43,936 nucleotides of DNA from Cloacimonetes bacterium UBA3541 (lineage in GTDB: Bacteria > Cloacimonadota > Cloacimonadia > Cloacimonadales > Cloacimonadaceae). A program made the position numbers and the translations under genes. The stretch spans positions 1-43,936 of the forward strand of contig DFOM01000045.1 in NCBI GenBank assembly GCA_002376725.1, in the 5' to 3' direction. Below, in pieces: positions 10,601 to 17,305 of the stretch. Below the pieces are notes generated by a model. It had not been told where the DNA came from. It worked only from the letters and a program-made list of their open reading frames with translations, and searched no databases. Every line of letters begins with the position of its first letter. Position 1 is the first letter of the stretch.

Positions 10601-11431
10601 GGTTTTAATTTTAAAATGTTCAAGCTGTTTAGTCAAAGTATCCGTCACTAATTCATTGGCATAAGCAATCGGTTCTTTATTTCCTTCAACCACAATATTT
10701 TTAAATAGATAATAGCCTTTAGCTTCTTTTAACTTCACGGTCTTGCTTTCGTAAAATACTTTTCTCAATTCTTCATTAGAAGATATTCCGATAGCACGGA
10801 GCAGAGTAGTTACAGGTAATTTTCTTCTTTTATCAATATGCACAAACATAACATCATGAATATCAATATCAAAATCTAGCCAGGAACCAGTATAGGGAAT
10901 AACTTTAGCTGCATAAAGGGTTTTACCACTTGGATGTTTTTCTTCAGAAAAGTATACTCCTGGAGAACGTTGTAACTGAGAAATAACAACTCTTTCGGCA
11001 CCATTAATGATAAAAGTGCCTTGTTCTGTAATTAGAGGTATTTCACCCAGAAAAACATCTTGTTCTATAGTATCTTTATGTTCGCGTATTCCGTCGTTAT
11101 GTTCAAAAATACTAAGTCTCAATTTAACCTTTAGTGGGGCTTGGTAGGATAGATTTCTTTCCCGACATTCATCAATAGAGTATTTTTCTTGCAAGACATT
11201 GTATTCTTCAAATTCGAGCAAAAAATTACCTTTATTATCCTCAATAGGGAAGACAGACTCAAAAACTTCTTGCAGACCTTTTTTCTCTCTGCGCTTTGGA
11301 TGCACATCCTTTTGTAAGAAGTCATTGAAAGAATCCACTTGCATAGCAAGTAGATTTGGTATTTCAACTTCTGATATGCCTAATTCGGCAAATCTTTCAG
11401 AAATTCTGGAATAACTCTTGATCTTTCTCAA
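7646..11431 (-). CDS. rpoB: DNA-directed RNA polymerase subunit beta
   Basis: A 1261-residue beta subunit. Family landmarks are the rifampicin region (GQLSQFMEQTNPLAALRHKR), the stretch GPGGLTRERAGFEVRDVHPS, GYNYEDAIILSE, and the C-terminal GGKAQHGGQRLGEMEVWALE. The start is a TTG with GGAG seven bases upstream; the next in-frame ATG would remove conserved N-terminal sequence. Residue Ala474 occupies the position of E. coli Arg529 in the rifampicin pocket, which is unusual. The lysine/glutamate-rich stretch around residues 880-1000 is an insertion of the type seen in several Gram-negative lineages. A 183-base gap with a terminator-like palindrome separates it from rplL. Confidence 0.98.
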   Translation of the reverse strand: MRKIKSYSRISERFAELGISEVEIPNLLAMQVDSFNDFLQKDVHPKRREKKGLQEVFESVFPIEDNKGNFLLEFEEYNVLQEKYSIDECRERNLSYQAPLKVKLRLSIFEHNDGIREHKDTIEQDVFLGEIPLITEQGTFIINGAERVVISQLQRSPGVYFSEEKHPSGKTLYAAKVIPYTGSWLDFDIDIHDVMFVHIDKRRKLPVTTLLRAIGISSNEELRKVFYESKTVKLKEAKGYYLFKNIVVEGNKEPIAYANELVTDTLTKQLEHFKIKTVEIIDPDYEIARKVLENTIAKDPTNNQEEALKKIYNLMRPGEDAPLEAAKNLVERMFFNKKRYNLAEVGRYKINERLGINVDPKCLTLTVDDFVHIFKTLIDIYNDKDEIDDIDDLANRRVRTVGELLQDQYKIGMANVSRIIQERMSISNIDEVTIHDLVNSNALIAAVQAFFLTGQLSQFMEQTNPLAALRHKRALSSLGPGGLTRERAGFEVRDVHPSHYGRICPIETPEGPNIGLIVSPTIYSRINQFGFIETPYRKVVDGYVTDEYEYLDASQETKYTIAQCNVNLDDKRYIIDESVFARHKGDFVSVDPKKVQYMDVSSQQMVSVSAALIPFLEHDDANRALMGSNMQRQAVPLINPVAPIVGTGMEKIATMDTSNIAVAPYDGIVTNVTSSYVEIKPLSEEDEALYLGLGNRIELKKFVRTNQDTCNNQRPIVRIGDIVRKGQPISDGACVEDNRLALGTNMLVAFMPWYGYNYEDAIILSEKVARDDTLTSIYIEEMEVLVRNVKNGKEELAYDIPNVPAYALRNLDKTGIIRVGSVIHAGDIIVGKITPKSVEIEPSPEENLMRALFGDRAGDFTNSSLKAKPGMEGVVIDVKVFSRLEEGFEEEEHEEKKAKLRNDLNLRRQKIEEFKKEKLSTALLGEVAHTIWDEKTNVYFIAPGKKITKSDINRINFTKLDLDAKLVEDSEKNDKIYQDIILKIKQSQEQSENIYRKNLERLKHGDELQYGVRKMVKVYVAKKRKIEVGDKMAGRHGNKGVISIIAPIEDMPFLEDGTTVDIILNPLGVPSRMNIGQIMETHLGMAIKSLGYEVESPIFDGATVQDIEDALKEAELPIDGKQILFDGKTGEPFKERVTVGIIYMMKLNHLVADKMHARSTGPYSLITQQPLGGKAQHGGQRLGEMEVWALEAYGAAHNLEEMLTIKSDDVDGRNEAFKAITRGENPPPSGVPESFNVLVSELKSLGFDIVFLKEHELNEER

Positions 11432-11557
11432 AAGCTCACTCCTTTTTAATTGGTATACATAGTATAATTATTATTTCTTTCAACCTTAAAAAATGCCCGT
11501 TGTTTTACTTTAATCCTAAAAAATAATAGATAAAATAGGGGAGATAGAGAGACAAGT

Positions 11558-11593
11558 TGTCCAAAAAAAGTCCCATGGGACTTTTTTTGGACA
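11558..11593 (-). terminator. Palindromic terminator/attenuator between rplL and rpoB
   Basis: A perfect 36-base palindrome, the core of which reads GTCCCATGGGAC flanked by A7 and T7 runs. On the minus strand a GC-rich 6-bp stem is followed by seven Ts, the form of an intrinsic terminator, 22 bases past the rplL stop. In E. coli a partly effective attenuator lies at the same place and lowers rpoBC expression relative to rplJL. I infer the same role here. Being palindromic, it could also terminate in the other direction. Confidence 0.75.
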
Positions 11594-11614
11594 TTGATAA
11601 GATATTGCGCCACT

Positions 11615-11992
11615 CTATTTAATTTCGACAGAGGCACCGACTTCTTCGAGCTTCTTTTTGATAGATTCGGCTTCTTCTTTACTGACTTTCTCTGCGACAA
11701 CTTTTGGAGCTTCATCTACCAGGTCTTTTGCTTCCTTTAGTCCCAGCTTTGTAATCTCACGAACCACTTTGATAACATTAATTTTCTTTTCACCTGCACC
11801 GTTCAGAACCACATCAAATTCAGTTTTTTCTTCCTGAGTTTCAGTTGTTCCAGCAGCAGGAGCGGCAGCAACAGTCACTGGAGCAGCAGCAGATACTCCA
11901 AATCTTTCTTCCATTTCTTTAACAAGTTCAGAGAGTTCAAGCACGGTCATCTCAGAAATCAGATCAATAACTTGGTTTGTTTTATCGGACAT
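11615..11992 (-). CDS. rplL: Ribosomal protein L7/L12
   Basis: A 125-residue stalk protein that recruits GTPase factors (EF-Tu, EF-G, IF2). It has an N-terminal dimerisation helix region (VLELSELVKEMEERFGV), an alanine-rich hinge at about residues 38-50, and a C-terminal factor-binding domain containing KINVIKVVREITKLGLKEAK. GGAGG lies just upstream of the ATG. It is paired with rplJ (24-base gap), which supplies the L10 anchor on which L7/L12 dimers assemble. A palindrome downstream probably reduces read-through into rpoB. Confidence 0.97.
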   Translation of the reverse strand: MSDKTNQVIDLISEMTVLELSELVKEMEERFGVSAAAPVTVAAAPAAGTTETQEEKTEFDVVLNGAGEKKINVIKVVREITKLGLKEAKDLVDEAPKVVAEKVSKEEAESIKKKLEEVGASVEIK

Positions 11993-12016
11993 TTTTCCTC
12001 CAGGGATGATTTTTAT

Positions 12017-12547
12017 TTAGCTCGCCTTTTGTTTTGCTAAAGCATCAATAGCATAGACAAATTTGCGAATGATGCCTTGCGAAACATTTACAAAGTTATT
12101 TAATGGAGCTTGCATACTTCCTATAAATCTTGCCAGCAATTCTTCCCGTGAAGGTAATTGGGCAATTTTTTGAAGCTCAGATTGATTCATAGCCTTTCCT
12201 GAAATCAATCCCGCTTTAAATTTTGGGAAGTTAGCATCTTCCATCACATCTTTGACAAATTTGACAAGGACCTTGGCGGGAGTGACCTCATCATCTTTAC
12301 TGATAGCCACTGCTGTAGGACCTTGAAGATAAACATCCAGGTCATTTATACCCAGCTCATTCAGTGCTATCTTAATCAGTGTATTTTTTTGGACCAGATA
12401 ATCAACTTTCGCTTCTTTAAACAGATTACGTAGCTTATTTACCTGTTCCACATTAATTCCCTTGTAATCTACCAGTATAATCGCCTTGGCGCCTGCTAAT
12501 CGTTCTTTTAAATTTTCTACTAGGTTATGTTTTTTGTTTTGAACCAT
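12017..12547 (-). CDS. rplJ: Ribosomal protein L10
   Basis: The stalk base protein that binds 23S rRNA and carries the L7/L12 dimers. I place the start at the ATG at 12547 (MVQNKKHNLVENLKERL, 176 residues). AAGGAGCT sits just before it and it lies 10 bases after the rplA stop. A longer frame beginning at 12592 would overlap rplA by 35 bases and add a non-family N-terminus. Landmarks are KAIILVDYKGINVEQVNKLR and YLVQKNTLIKIAL. The very short gap to rplA leaves no room for the long structured L10 leader that controls this gene in E. coli. Confidence 0.95.
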   Translation of the reverse strand: MVQNKKHNLVENLKERLAGAKAIILVDYKGINVEQVNKLRNLFKEAKVDYLVQKNTLIKIALNELGINDLDVYLQGPTAVAISKDDEVTPAKVLVKFVKDVMEDANFPKFKAGLISGKAMNQSELQKIAQLPSREELLARFIGSMQAPLNNFVNVSQGIIRKFVYAIDALAKQKAS

Positions 12548-12557
12548 TTTAGCTCCT

Positions 12558-13262
12558 TCAGCTTCTTGCTTCTTGAACAGCGCTTGCGACATTTAATTTG
12601 ATACCAGGACCCATTGTTGTGCAGAGAGTGATACTTTTAATATAGATGCCTTTCAGTGATGGAGGGCGGTCTTTTAAAACAGCGGTAATAATCGTCTTAA
12701 TATTTTCTTTAAGTTGTTCCGGAGTAAAACTGAGTTTCCCAGCAATAACATGTAAATTGCCAAATTTGTCTACTCTATAGGTGATTTTACCGCTCTTAGC
12801 TTCCTGCACTGCTTTTGCGATGTCCATGGTAACAGTGCCTACTTTGGGATTTGGCATAAGACCTCTCGGTCCTAAAACCCTACCCAATTTGCCTATGCGT
12901 CCCATCATTGTTGGTGTGGTTATTGCGATATCAAAGTCAAACCATCCGTCCATAATTTTTTCTATCAAATCATCCGAACCAACATAATCGGCACCAGCTT
13001 GTTTAGCCTCTTCTGCCTTTTCTCCTTCAGCAAAGACAAGCACTCTGGGATTCTTTCCTGTTCCGTTGGGAAGAACGATAGAATTCCTGATCTGTTGGTC
13101 TGCTTTACGAGGGTCAACGCCAAGATTAAAATGAAGTTCAACTGTTTCATCAAATTTCGGAGAAGGTAGCGATTTGATGATATTGATAGCTTCATCTAAG
13201 TCATAACGTTTTTGGCGATCATATTTAGCATAGGCATCTTTATACCGTTTACTATGTTTCAT
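12558..13262 (-). CDS. rplA: Ribosomal protein L1
   Basis: A 234-residue L1, the mobile stalk protein next to the E site that helps release deacylated tRNA. Landmarks are NLGVDPRKADQQIRNSIVLP, GRVLGPRGLMPNPKVGTVT and SGKITYRVDKFGNLH. AAGGAG precedes the ATG. It lies 42 bases after rplK and 10 before rplJ. In many bacteria L1 represses translation of the L11-L1 message by binding an rRNA mimic; I did not identify a convincing mimic here. Confidence 0.97.
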   Translation of the reverse strand: MKHSKRYKDAYAKYDRQKRYDLDEAINIIKSLPSPKFDETVELHFNLGVDPRKADQQIRNSIVLPNGTGKNPRVLVFAEGEKAEEAKQAGADYVGSDDLIEKIMDGWFDFDIAITTPTMMGRIGKLGRVLGPRGLMPNPKVGTVTMDIAKAVQEAKSGKITYRVDKFGNLHVIAGKLSFTPEQLKENIKTIITAVLKDRPPSLKGIYIKSITLCTTMGPGIKLNVASAVQEARS

Positions 13263-13304
13263 TGATTCTCCTTATGAATATTATCTCCTGCATAGGCGGG
13301 TTTA

Positions 13305-13736
13305 TTAGTCTTCAACGACCACGCCCATACTCCTTGCAGTACCAGCGATCATACTCATAGCAGATTCAAGGGTATTACAATTCATATCTTGCATTTTTAA
13401 TTGAGCAATGGACTTTAGTTGTTCATTGTTTATTTTTCCAACTTTAACTTTATTAGGTGTATCAGAACCTTTTGCCAAGCCTGCTTCTTTTTTAATTAAT
13501 ACGGAAGCAGGAGGTGTTTTTATTTCAAAAGTGAAGGATTTATTCTTTGCTACATAAATAACTACTGGGAAAATCATTCCAGGTTGATCAGCCGTCTTTT
13601 CATTAAATTGACGGCAAAATTCAGGAATATTTACTCCTACCTGACCTAATGCAGGTCCTACAGGAGGAGCTGGAGTAGCTTTTCCAGCAGGAAGTTGAAG
13701 TTTTACAATAGCTATTATATCTTTAGGTTTTGCCAT
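13305..13736 (-). CDS. rplK: Ribosomal protein L11
   Basis: A 143-residue L11 of normal length, part of the GTPase-associated centre on 23S rRNA and the docking region for EF-G, release factors and RelA. The conserved proline-rich N-terminus (LPAGKATPAPPVGPALGQ), GVNIPEFCRQFN and the rRNA-binding C-terminal half ending GTARSMGVVVED are present. It is preceded by nusG with a 15-base gap and GAGGA before the ATG. Confidence 0.97.
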   Translation of the reverse strand: MAKPKDIIAIVKLQLPAGKATPAPPVGPALGQVGVNIPEFCRQFNEKTADQPGMIFPVVIYVAKNKSFTFEIKTPPASVLIKKEAGLAKGSDTPNKVKVGKINNEQLKSIAQLKMQDMNCNTLESAMSMIAGTARSMGVVVED

Positions 13737-13751
13737 TATATTCCTCGTCGC

Positions 13752-14294
13752 TTATTTCTTTATTATTTCTATTTGTTCAGAATTTAATTCTACGGGAGTT
13801 TTTCGTCCAAAAACGGTTACATCTATTACTACCTTAGCACCATCATCGGCAACTTTTTGTACCACACCCTCAAAATCAGTGAATGGTCCGCTAGTTACCT
13901 TGACCATATCACCGGGCATAAAATTAAAAATCTTTCCTGGCTCTTTTTCTCGGTCTGTAATTCCCAGTAATCTGTTTATTTCCTCTTCATCTAATGGGAT
14001 AGGGTCTTTATGGTTTTTACTTTGTCCGAGAAATTTAGTAACTCCTGCAATATTTAGAATATAAGTGCGTAATTCAGGAGTCAGCTCTGCCTGGATTATC
14101 ACATAACTGGTAAATATTTTTTTCTCTCTTTCTACCTTTTTTCCGTCTCGGATAATGTAGGATTTACGTACAGGGACTAAAATCTGACCTACCTTTTCAC
14201 GGAGCTCCGTTCCTTCTAATCCTTTTTCAATTGCTTGTTTAACCTTATTCTCGTATGAAGAATAGGTATGAATTACATACCATTGCATTGCCAC
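13752..14294 (-). CDS. nusG: Transcription termination/antitermination factor NusG
   Basis: A 180-residue NusG. The N-terminal NGN domain (MQWYVIHTYSSYENKVKQAI) binds the RNA polymerase clamp. The C-terminal KOW domain contains PGDMVKVTSGPFTDFEGVV and couples to S10 or Rho. I keep the GTG at 14294 as the start because AGGAGG lies nine bases upstream of it. The ATG two codons later would leave a 15-base spacing, but it remains possible; the difference is two residues. It is part of the conserved secE-nusG-rplK-rplA-rplJ-rplL string. Confidence 0.96.
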   Translation of the reverse strand: MAMQWYVIHTYSSYENKVKQAIEKGLEGTELREKVGQILVPVRKSYIIRDGKKVEREKKIFTSYVIIQAELTPELRTYILNIAGVTKFLGQSKNHKDPIPLDEEEINRLLGITDREKEPGKIFNFMPGDMVKVTSGPFTDFEGVVQKVADDGAKVVIDVTVFGRKTPVELNSEQIEIIKK

Positions 14295-14307
14295 GATTGG
14301 ATTCCTC

Positions 14308-14499
14308 CTAAAAGATAAGCGTTATCAGGCGACCGAAAATAAAATCGACTACACTTAAAAAGATAGCTATAATCATAGAAACTACTATCACTACTATAGT
14401 GCCTTCCTTAACATCTTCTTTTGTTGGATAGGACACAGCCTTCAATTCGGTTGCTACTTCTTTGAAAAAACGGCCAACTTTGCCAAAATTTATTTTCAT
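14308..14499 (-). CDS. secE: Preprotein translocase subunit SecE
   Basis: A 63-residue SecE of the short, single-membrane-span type. It clamps the two halves of SecY in the inner-membrane Sec channel. The amphipathic helix and hinge are visible as GRFFKEVATELKAVSYPTKE, followed by a single hydrophobic helix (about residues 33-58, IVVIVVSMIIAIFLSVVDFI). It is located just after tRNA-Trp and 13 bases before nusG, the standard bacterial arrangement. Confidence 0.95.
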   Translation of the reverse strand: MKINFGKVGRFFKEVATELKAVSYPTKEDVKEGTIVVIVVSMIIAIFLSVVDFIFGRLITLIF

Positions 14500-14536
14500 T
14501 CTTTCACCAGTTATTTACTTTCTAGATTTTCAATAT

Positions 14537-14612
14537 TGGCAGGACAGGCAGGAATCGAACCCGCAACCCCCGGTTTTGGAGACCGGTGCTCTACCAGTTG
14601 AACTACTGTCCT
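14537..14612 (-). tRNA. tRNA-Trp (anticodon CCA)
   Basis: A full cloverleaf on the minus strand. The acceptor pairs AGGACAG with CTGTCCT. The anticodon stem CCGGT/ACCGG encloses loop CTCCAAA, giving CCA. The T arm is GCGGG TTCGATT CCTGC. The 3' CCA is encoded in the DNA. It lies between rpmG and secE and is probably processed out of the polycistronic transcript. Confidence 0.97.
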
Positions 14613-14631
14613 GCGACATATTATTGGATGA

Positions 14632-14778
14632 TTAGCGCTGTTTATGTACAGTATGTTTCCGGCAAGTGGGACAGTATTTTTTTATTGCTAATCTTTCCGG
14701 ATGCTTACGCTTATTCCGTGTAGTGGTATAGTTACGGTTTTTACATTCTTCGCAAGCTAGGATAATTATATCTCTCAT
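14632..14778 (-). CDS. rpmG: Ribosomal protein L33
   Basis: A 48-residue L33 of the large subunit, located near the E site. The sequence starts MRDIIILACEECKNRNYTTT and continues with KYCPTCRKHTVHK. Both CxxC pairs (CEEC and CPTC) are intact, so this is the zinc-binding form. GCGGAG is close to the ATG. The order tuf-rpmG-tRNA-Trp-secE-nusG is common in bacteria. Confidence 0.96.
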   Translation of the reverse strand: MRDIIILACEECKNRNYTTTRNKRKHPERLAIKKYCPTCRKHTVHKQR

Positions 14779-14794
14779 ATCTCCGCTTCTATTT

Positions 14795-15979
14795 TTATCC
14801 TAATATCTTGGTAACAACACCACTACCAATAGTCCGACCGCCTTCACGGATAGCAAAGCGTAAACCTTGTTCCATCGCAATCGGAGTAATGAGTTCAGCA
14901 ATAATTTCTACATTATCACCAGGCATAACCATTTCCACACCTTCAGGAAGCTCTATAGTTCCTGTTACATCAGTAGTACGGAAATAGAATTGAGGACGAT
15001 ATCCAGTTCTAAAGGGTTTCTTGCGACCACCTTCGTCTTCTGTGAGAATATAGGTTTGACCTATGAACTTGGTGTGAGGAGTAATAGACTTGGGCTTAGC
15101 CAGCACCATACCACGTTCTACATCATCTTTGGCAAAACCGCGCAAGAGAACGCCAATGTTGTCTCCTGCTTGAGCTTCATCTAAAAGTTTTCGGAACATT
15201 TCCACACCAGTGCAAGTAGTTTCAACGGTTTCTTTAATACCTACACGTTCAACTTTATCTCCAACTCTGATGGTTCCACGTTCTACCCTACCGGTAGCCA
15301 CGGTTCCTCTGCCTGGAATTGAAAATACATCTTCAATAGGCATTAAGAAAGGTTTGTCTATTTGACGTACGGGCTCTGGAATATATTTATCCAGTGCATC
15401 AAGTAAATCTTGAATTGCTTTTTCAGCTTCCGGATCGCCATTTAAAGCTTTTAAAGCTGAACCGCGAATTACTGGTATTTCGCTTCCCGGAAATTCATAT
15501 TTTTCTAATAATTCACGAACTTCCATTTCCACTAAATCAAGTAACTCAGGGTCGTCAACTAAGTCACACTTATTCATAAATACCACGATTGATGGAACAC
15601 CAACCTGACGAGCAAGCAAGATATGTTCACGAGTTTGAGGCATAGGACCATCTGCTGCGCTAACCACTAGAATTGCTCCATCCATTTGAGCTGCACCGGT
15701 AATCATATTTTTAATATAATCAGCATGACCGGGGCAATCCACATGAGCATAGTGTCGCGTATCTGTTTCATATTCTACATGAGATGTTGCGATAGTAATG
15801 CCACGAGCTTTTTCCTCAGGTGCATTATCTATGCTATCAAAAGAACGAAATTGAGCTTTACCTTTTCTGCTCAAATATAAAGTTATCGCTGCTGTAAGCG
15901 TAGTTTTTCCATGGTCTATATGACCTATTGTACCAACATTAACATGTGGCTTAGTGCGCACATATTTCTCTTTTGCCAT
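14795..15979 (-). CDS. tuf: Elongation factor Tu
   Basis: A 394-residue EF-Tu, the GTPase that delivers aminoacyl-tRNA to the ribosome. The G-domain motifs are GHIDHGKTTL (P-loop), the switch I region ARGITIATSHVEYET, DCPGHADYIKNM and NKCDLVDD. The C-terminal domains include RGTVATGRVERG and FRTTDVTGTIELPEGVEMVM. GGAGGA lies before the ATG. It follows four tRNA genes in the order known from E. coli thrU-tyrU-glyT-thrT-tufB. It is the only tuf in the window, and fusA is absent. Confidence 0.98.
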   Translation of the reverse strand: MAKEKYVRTKPHVNVGTIGHIDHGKTTLTAAITLYLSRKGKAQFRSFDSIDNAPEEKARGITIATSHVEYETDTRHYAHVDCPGHADYIKNMITGAAQMDGAILVVSAADGPMPQTREHILLARQVGVPSIVVFMNKCDLVDDPELLDLVEMEVRELLEKYEFPGSEIPVIRGSALKALNGDPEAEKAIQDLLDALDKYIPEPVRQIDKPFLMPIEDVFSIPGRGTVATGRVERGTIRVGDKVERVGIKETVETTCTGVEMFRKLLDEAQAGDNIGVLLRGFAKDDVERGMVLAKPKSITPHTKFIGQTYILTEDEGGRKKPFRTGYRPQFYFRTTDVTGTIELPEGVEMVMPGDNVEIIAELITPIAMEQGLRFAIREGGRTIGSGVVTKILG

Positions 15980-16029
15980 TTTTCCTCCTGGAATCTGTTT
16001 CTGTATTCTATAATCGTTTTCTTTTTATA

Positions 16030-16105
16030 TGGAGCTCAAGATCGGACTTGAACCGATGACCTCCTCCTTACCAAGGAGGTGCTCTACCGACTGAGCTACT
16101 TGAGC
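16030..16105 (-). tRNA. tRNA-Thr (anticodon GGT)
   Basis: The acceptor pairs GCTCAAG with CTTGAGC. The anticodon stem CCTCC/GGAGG encloses loop TTGGTAA, giving GGT. The T arm is ATCGG TTCAAGT CCGAT, and CCA is encoded. It lies 50 bases upstream of tuf. Confidence 0.97.
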
Positions 16106-16124
16106 TCTTTTCTCAGTTTTTATC

Positions 16125-16201
16125 TGGAGCGGGAAACGGGGTTCGAACCCGCGACCCTCAGCTTGGAAGGCTGATGCTCTAGCCAACTGAGCTATTCCCG
16201 C
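16125..16201 (-). tRNA. tRNA-Gly (anticodon TCC)
   Basis: The acceptor pairs GCGGGAA with TTCCCGC. The anticodon stem TCAGC/GCTGA encloses loop CTTCCAA, giving TCC. The T arm is GCGGG TTCGAAC CCCGT, and the 3' CCA is encoded. Confidence 0.97.
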
Positions 16202-16209
16202 TATATAAA

Positions 16210-16295
16210 TGGTGGACAGGGAAGGATTCGAACCTCCGTAGACTTTCGTCGCTGGGTTTACAGCCCAGTGCCATTAACCACTCGACCACCTGTCC
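16210..16295 (-). tRNA. tRNA-Tyr (anticodon GTA)
   Basis: A class II tRNA with a long variable arm, 86 bases including the encoded CCA. The acceptor begins GGACAGG and ends CTGTCC plus A. The anticodon stem CTGGG/CCCAG encloses loop CTGTAAA, giving GTA. Confidence 0.97.
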
Positions 16296-16303
16296 AAAAT
16301 ATC

Positions 16304-16378
16304 TGGAGCCGATGAAGGGAGTTGAACCCCCAACCTATTGATTACAAATCAATTGCTCTGCCATTGAGCTACATCGGC
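16304..16378 (-). tRNA. tRNA-Thr (anticodon TGT)
   Basis: The acceptor pairs GCCGATG with CATCGGC. The anticodon stem ATTGA/TCAAT encloses loop TTTGTAA, giving TGT. The 3' CCA is encoded. It is the first gene of the tRNA-tuf cluster. Confidence 0.97.
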
Positions 16379-16387
16379 ACTATATTT

Positions 16388-16420
16388 TACCAATAAATTT
16401 TATTGCGTTTTTTTTGTCAA
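16388..16420 (-). promoter_or_regulatory. Probable promoter of the tRNA-tuf cluster
   Basis: On the minus strand TTGACA (16420-16415) is followed by AT-rich sequence. There are two possible -10 elements: TTTATT after a 17-base spacer, or TTGGTA after 21. The tRNA-Thr(TGT) 5' end lies 42 bases from the start of TTGACA, a fitting distance. Inference only. Confidence 0.5.
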
Positions 16421-16514
16421 TATCTTTAATACAATTTTCTGGGGAAAATGTATTTTCTTTTTTAATGGATGATAAATTAGCGAACTTAATATACATTAAA
16501 ATAGCTGAGGTTTT

Positions 16515-17291
16515 TTATCTTATTAAGTCGTAGGTTACTCTGCCTAATAAAATTATCAAAGCTATGATGAATACAGATCTAATAAGTTTATTACCTCGTA
16601 GGATAACCAGCTTAGATCCGAGAATATTCCCTGCTATTCCACAAATGGCTGATGGAATTGCCAGAGGAAAATATACTTTACCCGCAATTAAAAAAGTTAT
16701 TAATGCAGTAAGATTGGATGTGAGATTTACTATTTTAGTATTTCCATTAGCTACCATAAAATCATAATGCATCAGCATAGTGTAAATAAATATAAGAAAA
16801 GTGCCTGTACCAGGACCAAAAAAACCATCCCAGAACCCGATGATTAAACCTGCAATAGCTCCTAAGAATAAACGTATACCTAATTTCGTATCAGCAGACC
16901 TATTCTTGCTACCAAAATCTTTGTGGATTAAAGTCAAAATAGCAATAACAGGAATCACAAAAATGAGCAGATAGCGAAGAGGTTCGGGAGAAAGTTTAAG
17001 CACAGTCCTTGTTCCCACCAAAGCACCTATTATAGCCAATAATGCACTAATCAGAGCAACAGGAAGGTCAATCACTTTTGAATGAAGATAGTTCGCAGTG
17101 CTAAAAGCCGTTCCGCAAGCTGAAGAAAATTTATTTGTAGCCAGAGCTGTGTGCATCGGTAATCCGGCTGCAACATAAGCAGGTAGCGAAATCAATCCTC
17201 CACCTCCCGCTATGGAATCAATCAGACCAGCTAAGAAAATAAAAGGGAGGACGAAAAGATAATCTAGAACACTTAGAGAAATTAATCCCAT
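16515..17291 (-). CDS. TauE/SafE family membrane permease
   Basis: A 258-residue inner-membrane protein of the TauE/SafE (former DUF81) family, whose characterised members export sulfite or organosulfonates. It has about eight hydrophobic segments. The family N-terminal motif is FLAGLIDSIAGGGGLISLPA, and the second-half repeat is GFWDGFFGPGTGTFLIF. The substrate cannot be told from the sequence. It starts 14 bases after the stop of the giant outer-membrane protein gene on the same strand, so the two are probably co-transcribed; no functional link is evident. Confidence 0.9.
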   Translation of the reverse strand: MGLISLSVLDYLFVLPFIFLAGLIDSIAGGGGLISLPAYVAAGLPMHTALATNKFSSACGTAFSTANYLHSKVIDLPVALISALLAIIGALVGTRTVLKLSPEPLRYLLIFVIPVIAILTLIHKDFGSKNRSADTKLGIRLFLGAIAGLIIGFWDGFFGPGTGTFLIFIYTMLMHYDFMVANGNTKIVNLTSNLTALITFLIAGKVYFPLAIPSAICGIAGNILGSKLVILRGNKLIRSVFIIALIILLGRVTYDLIR

Positions 17292-17305
17292 ATGAATTTA
17301 CTCTT

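Noticed and set aside
11446..11715. 89-codon minus-strand ORF across the rplL-rpoB gap
   Set aside because: It overlaps rplL in another frame and runs through the terminator palindrome; lysine-rich nonsense.
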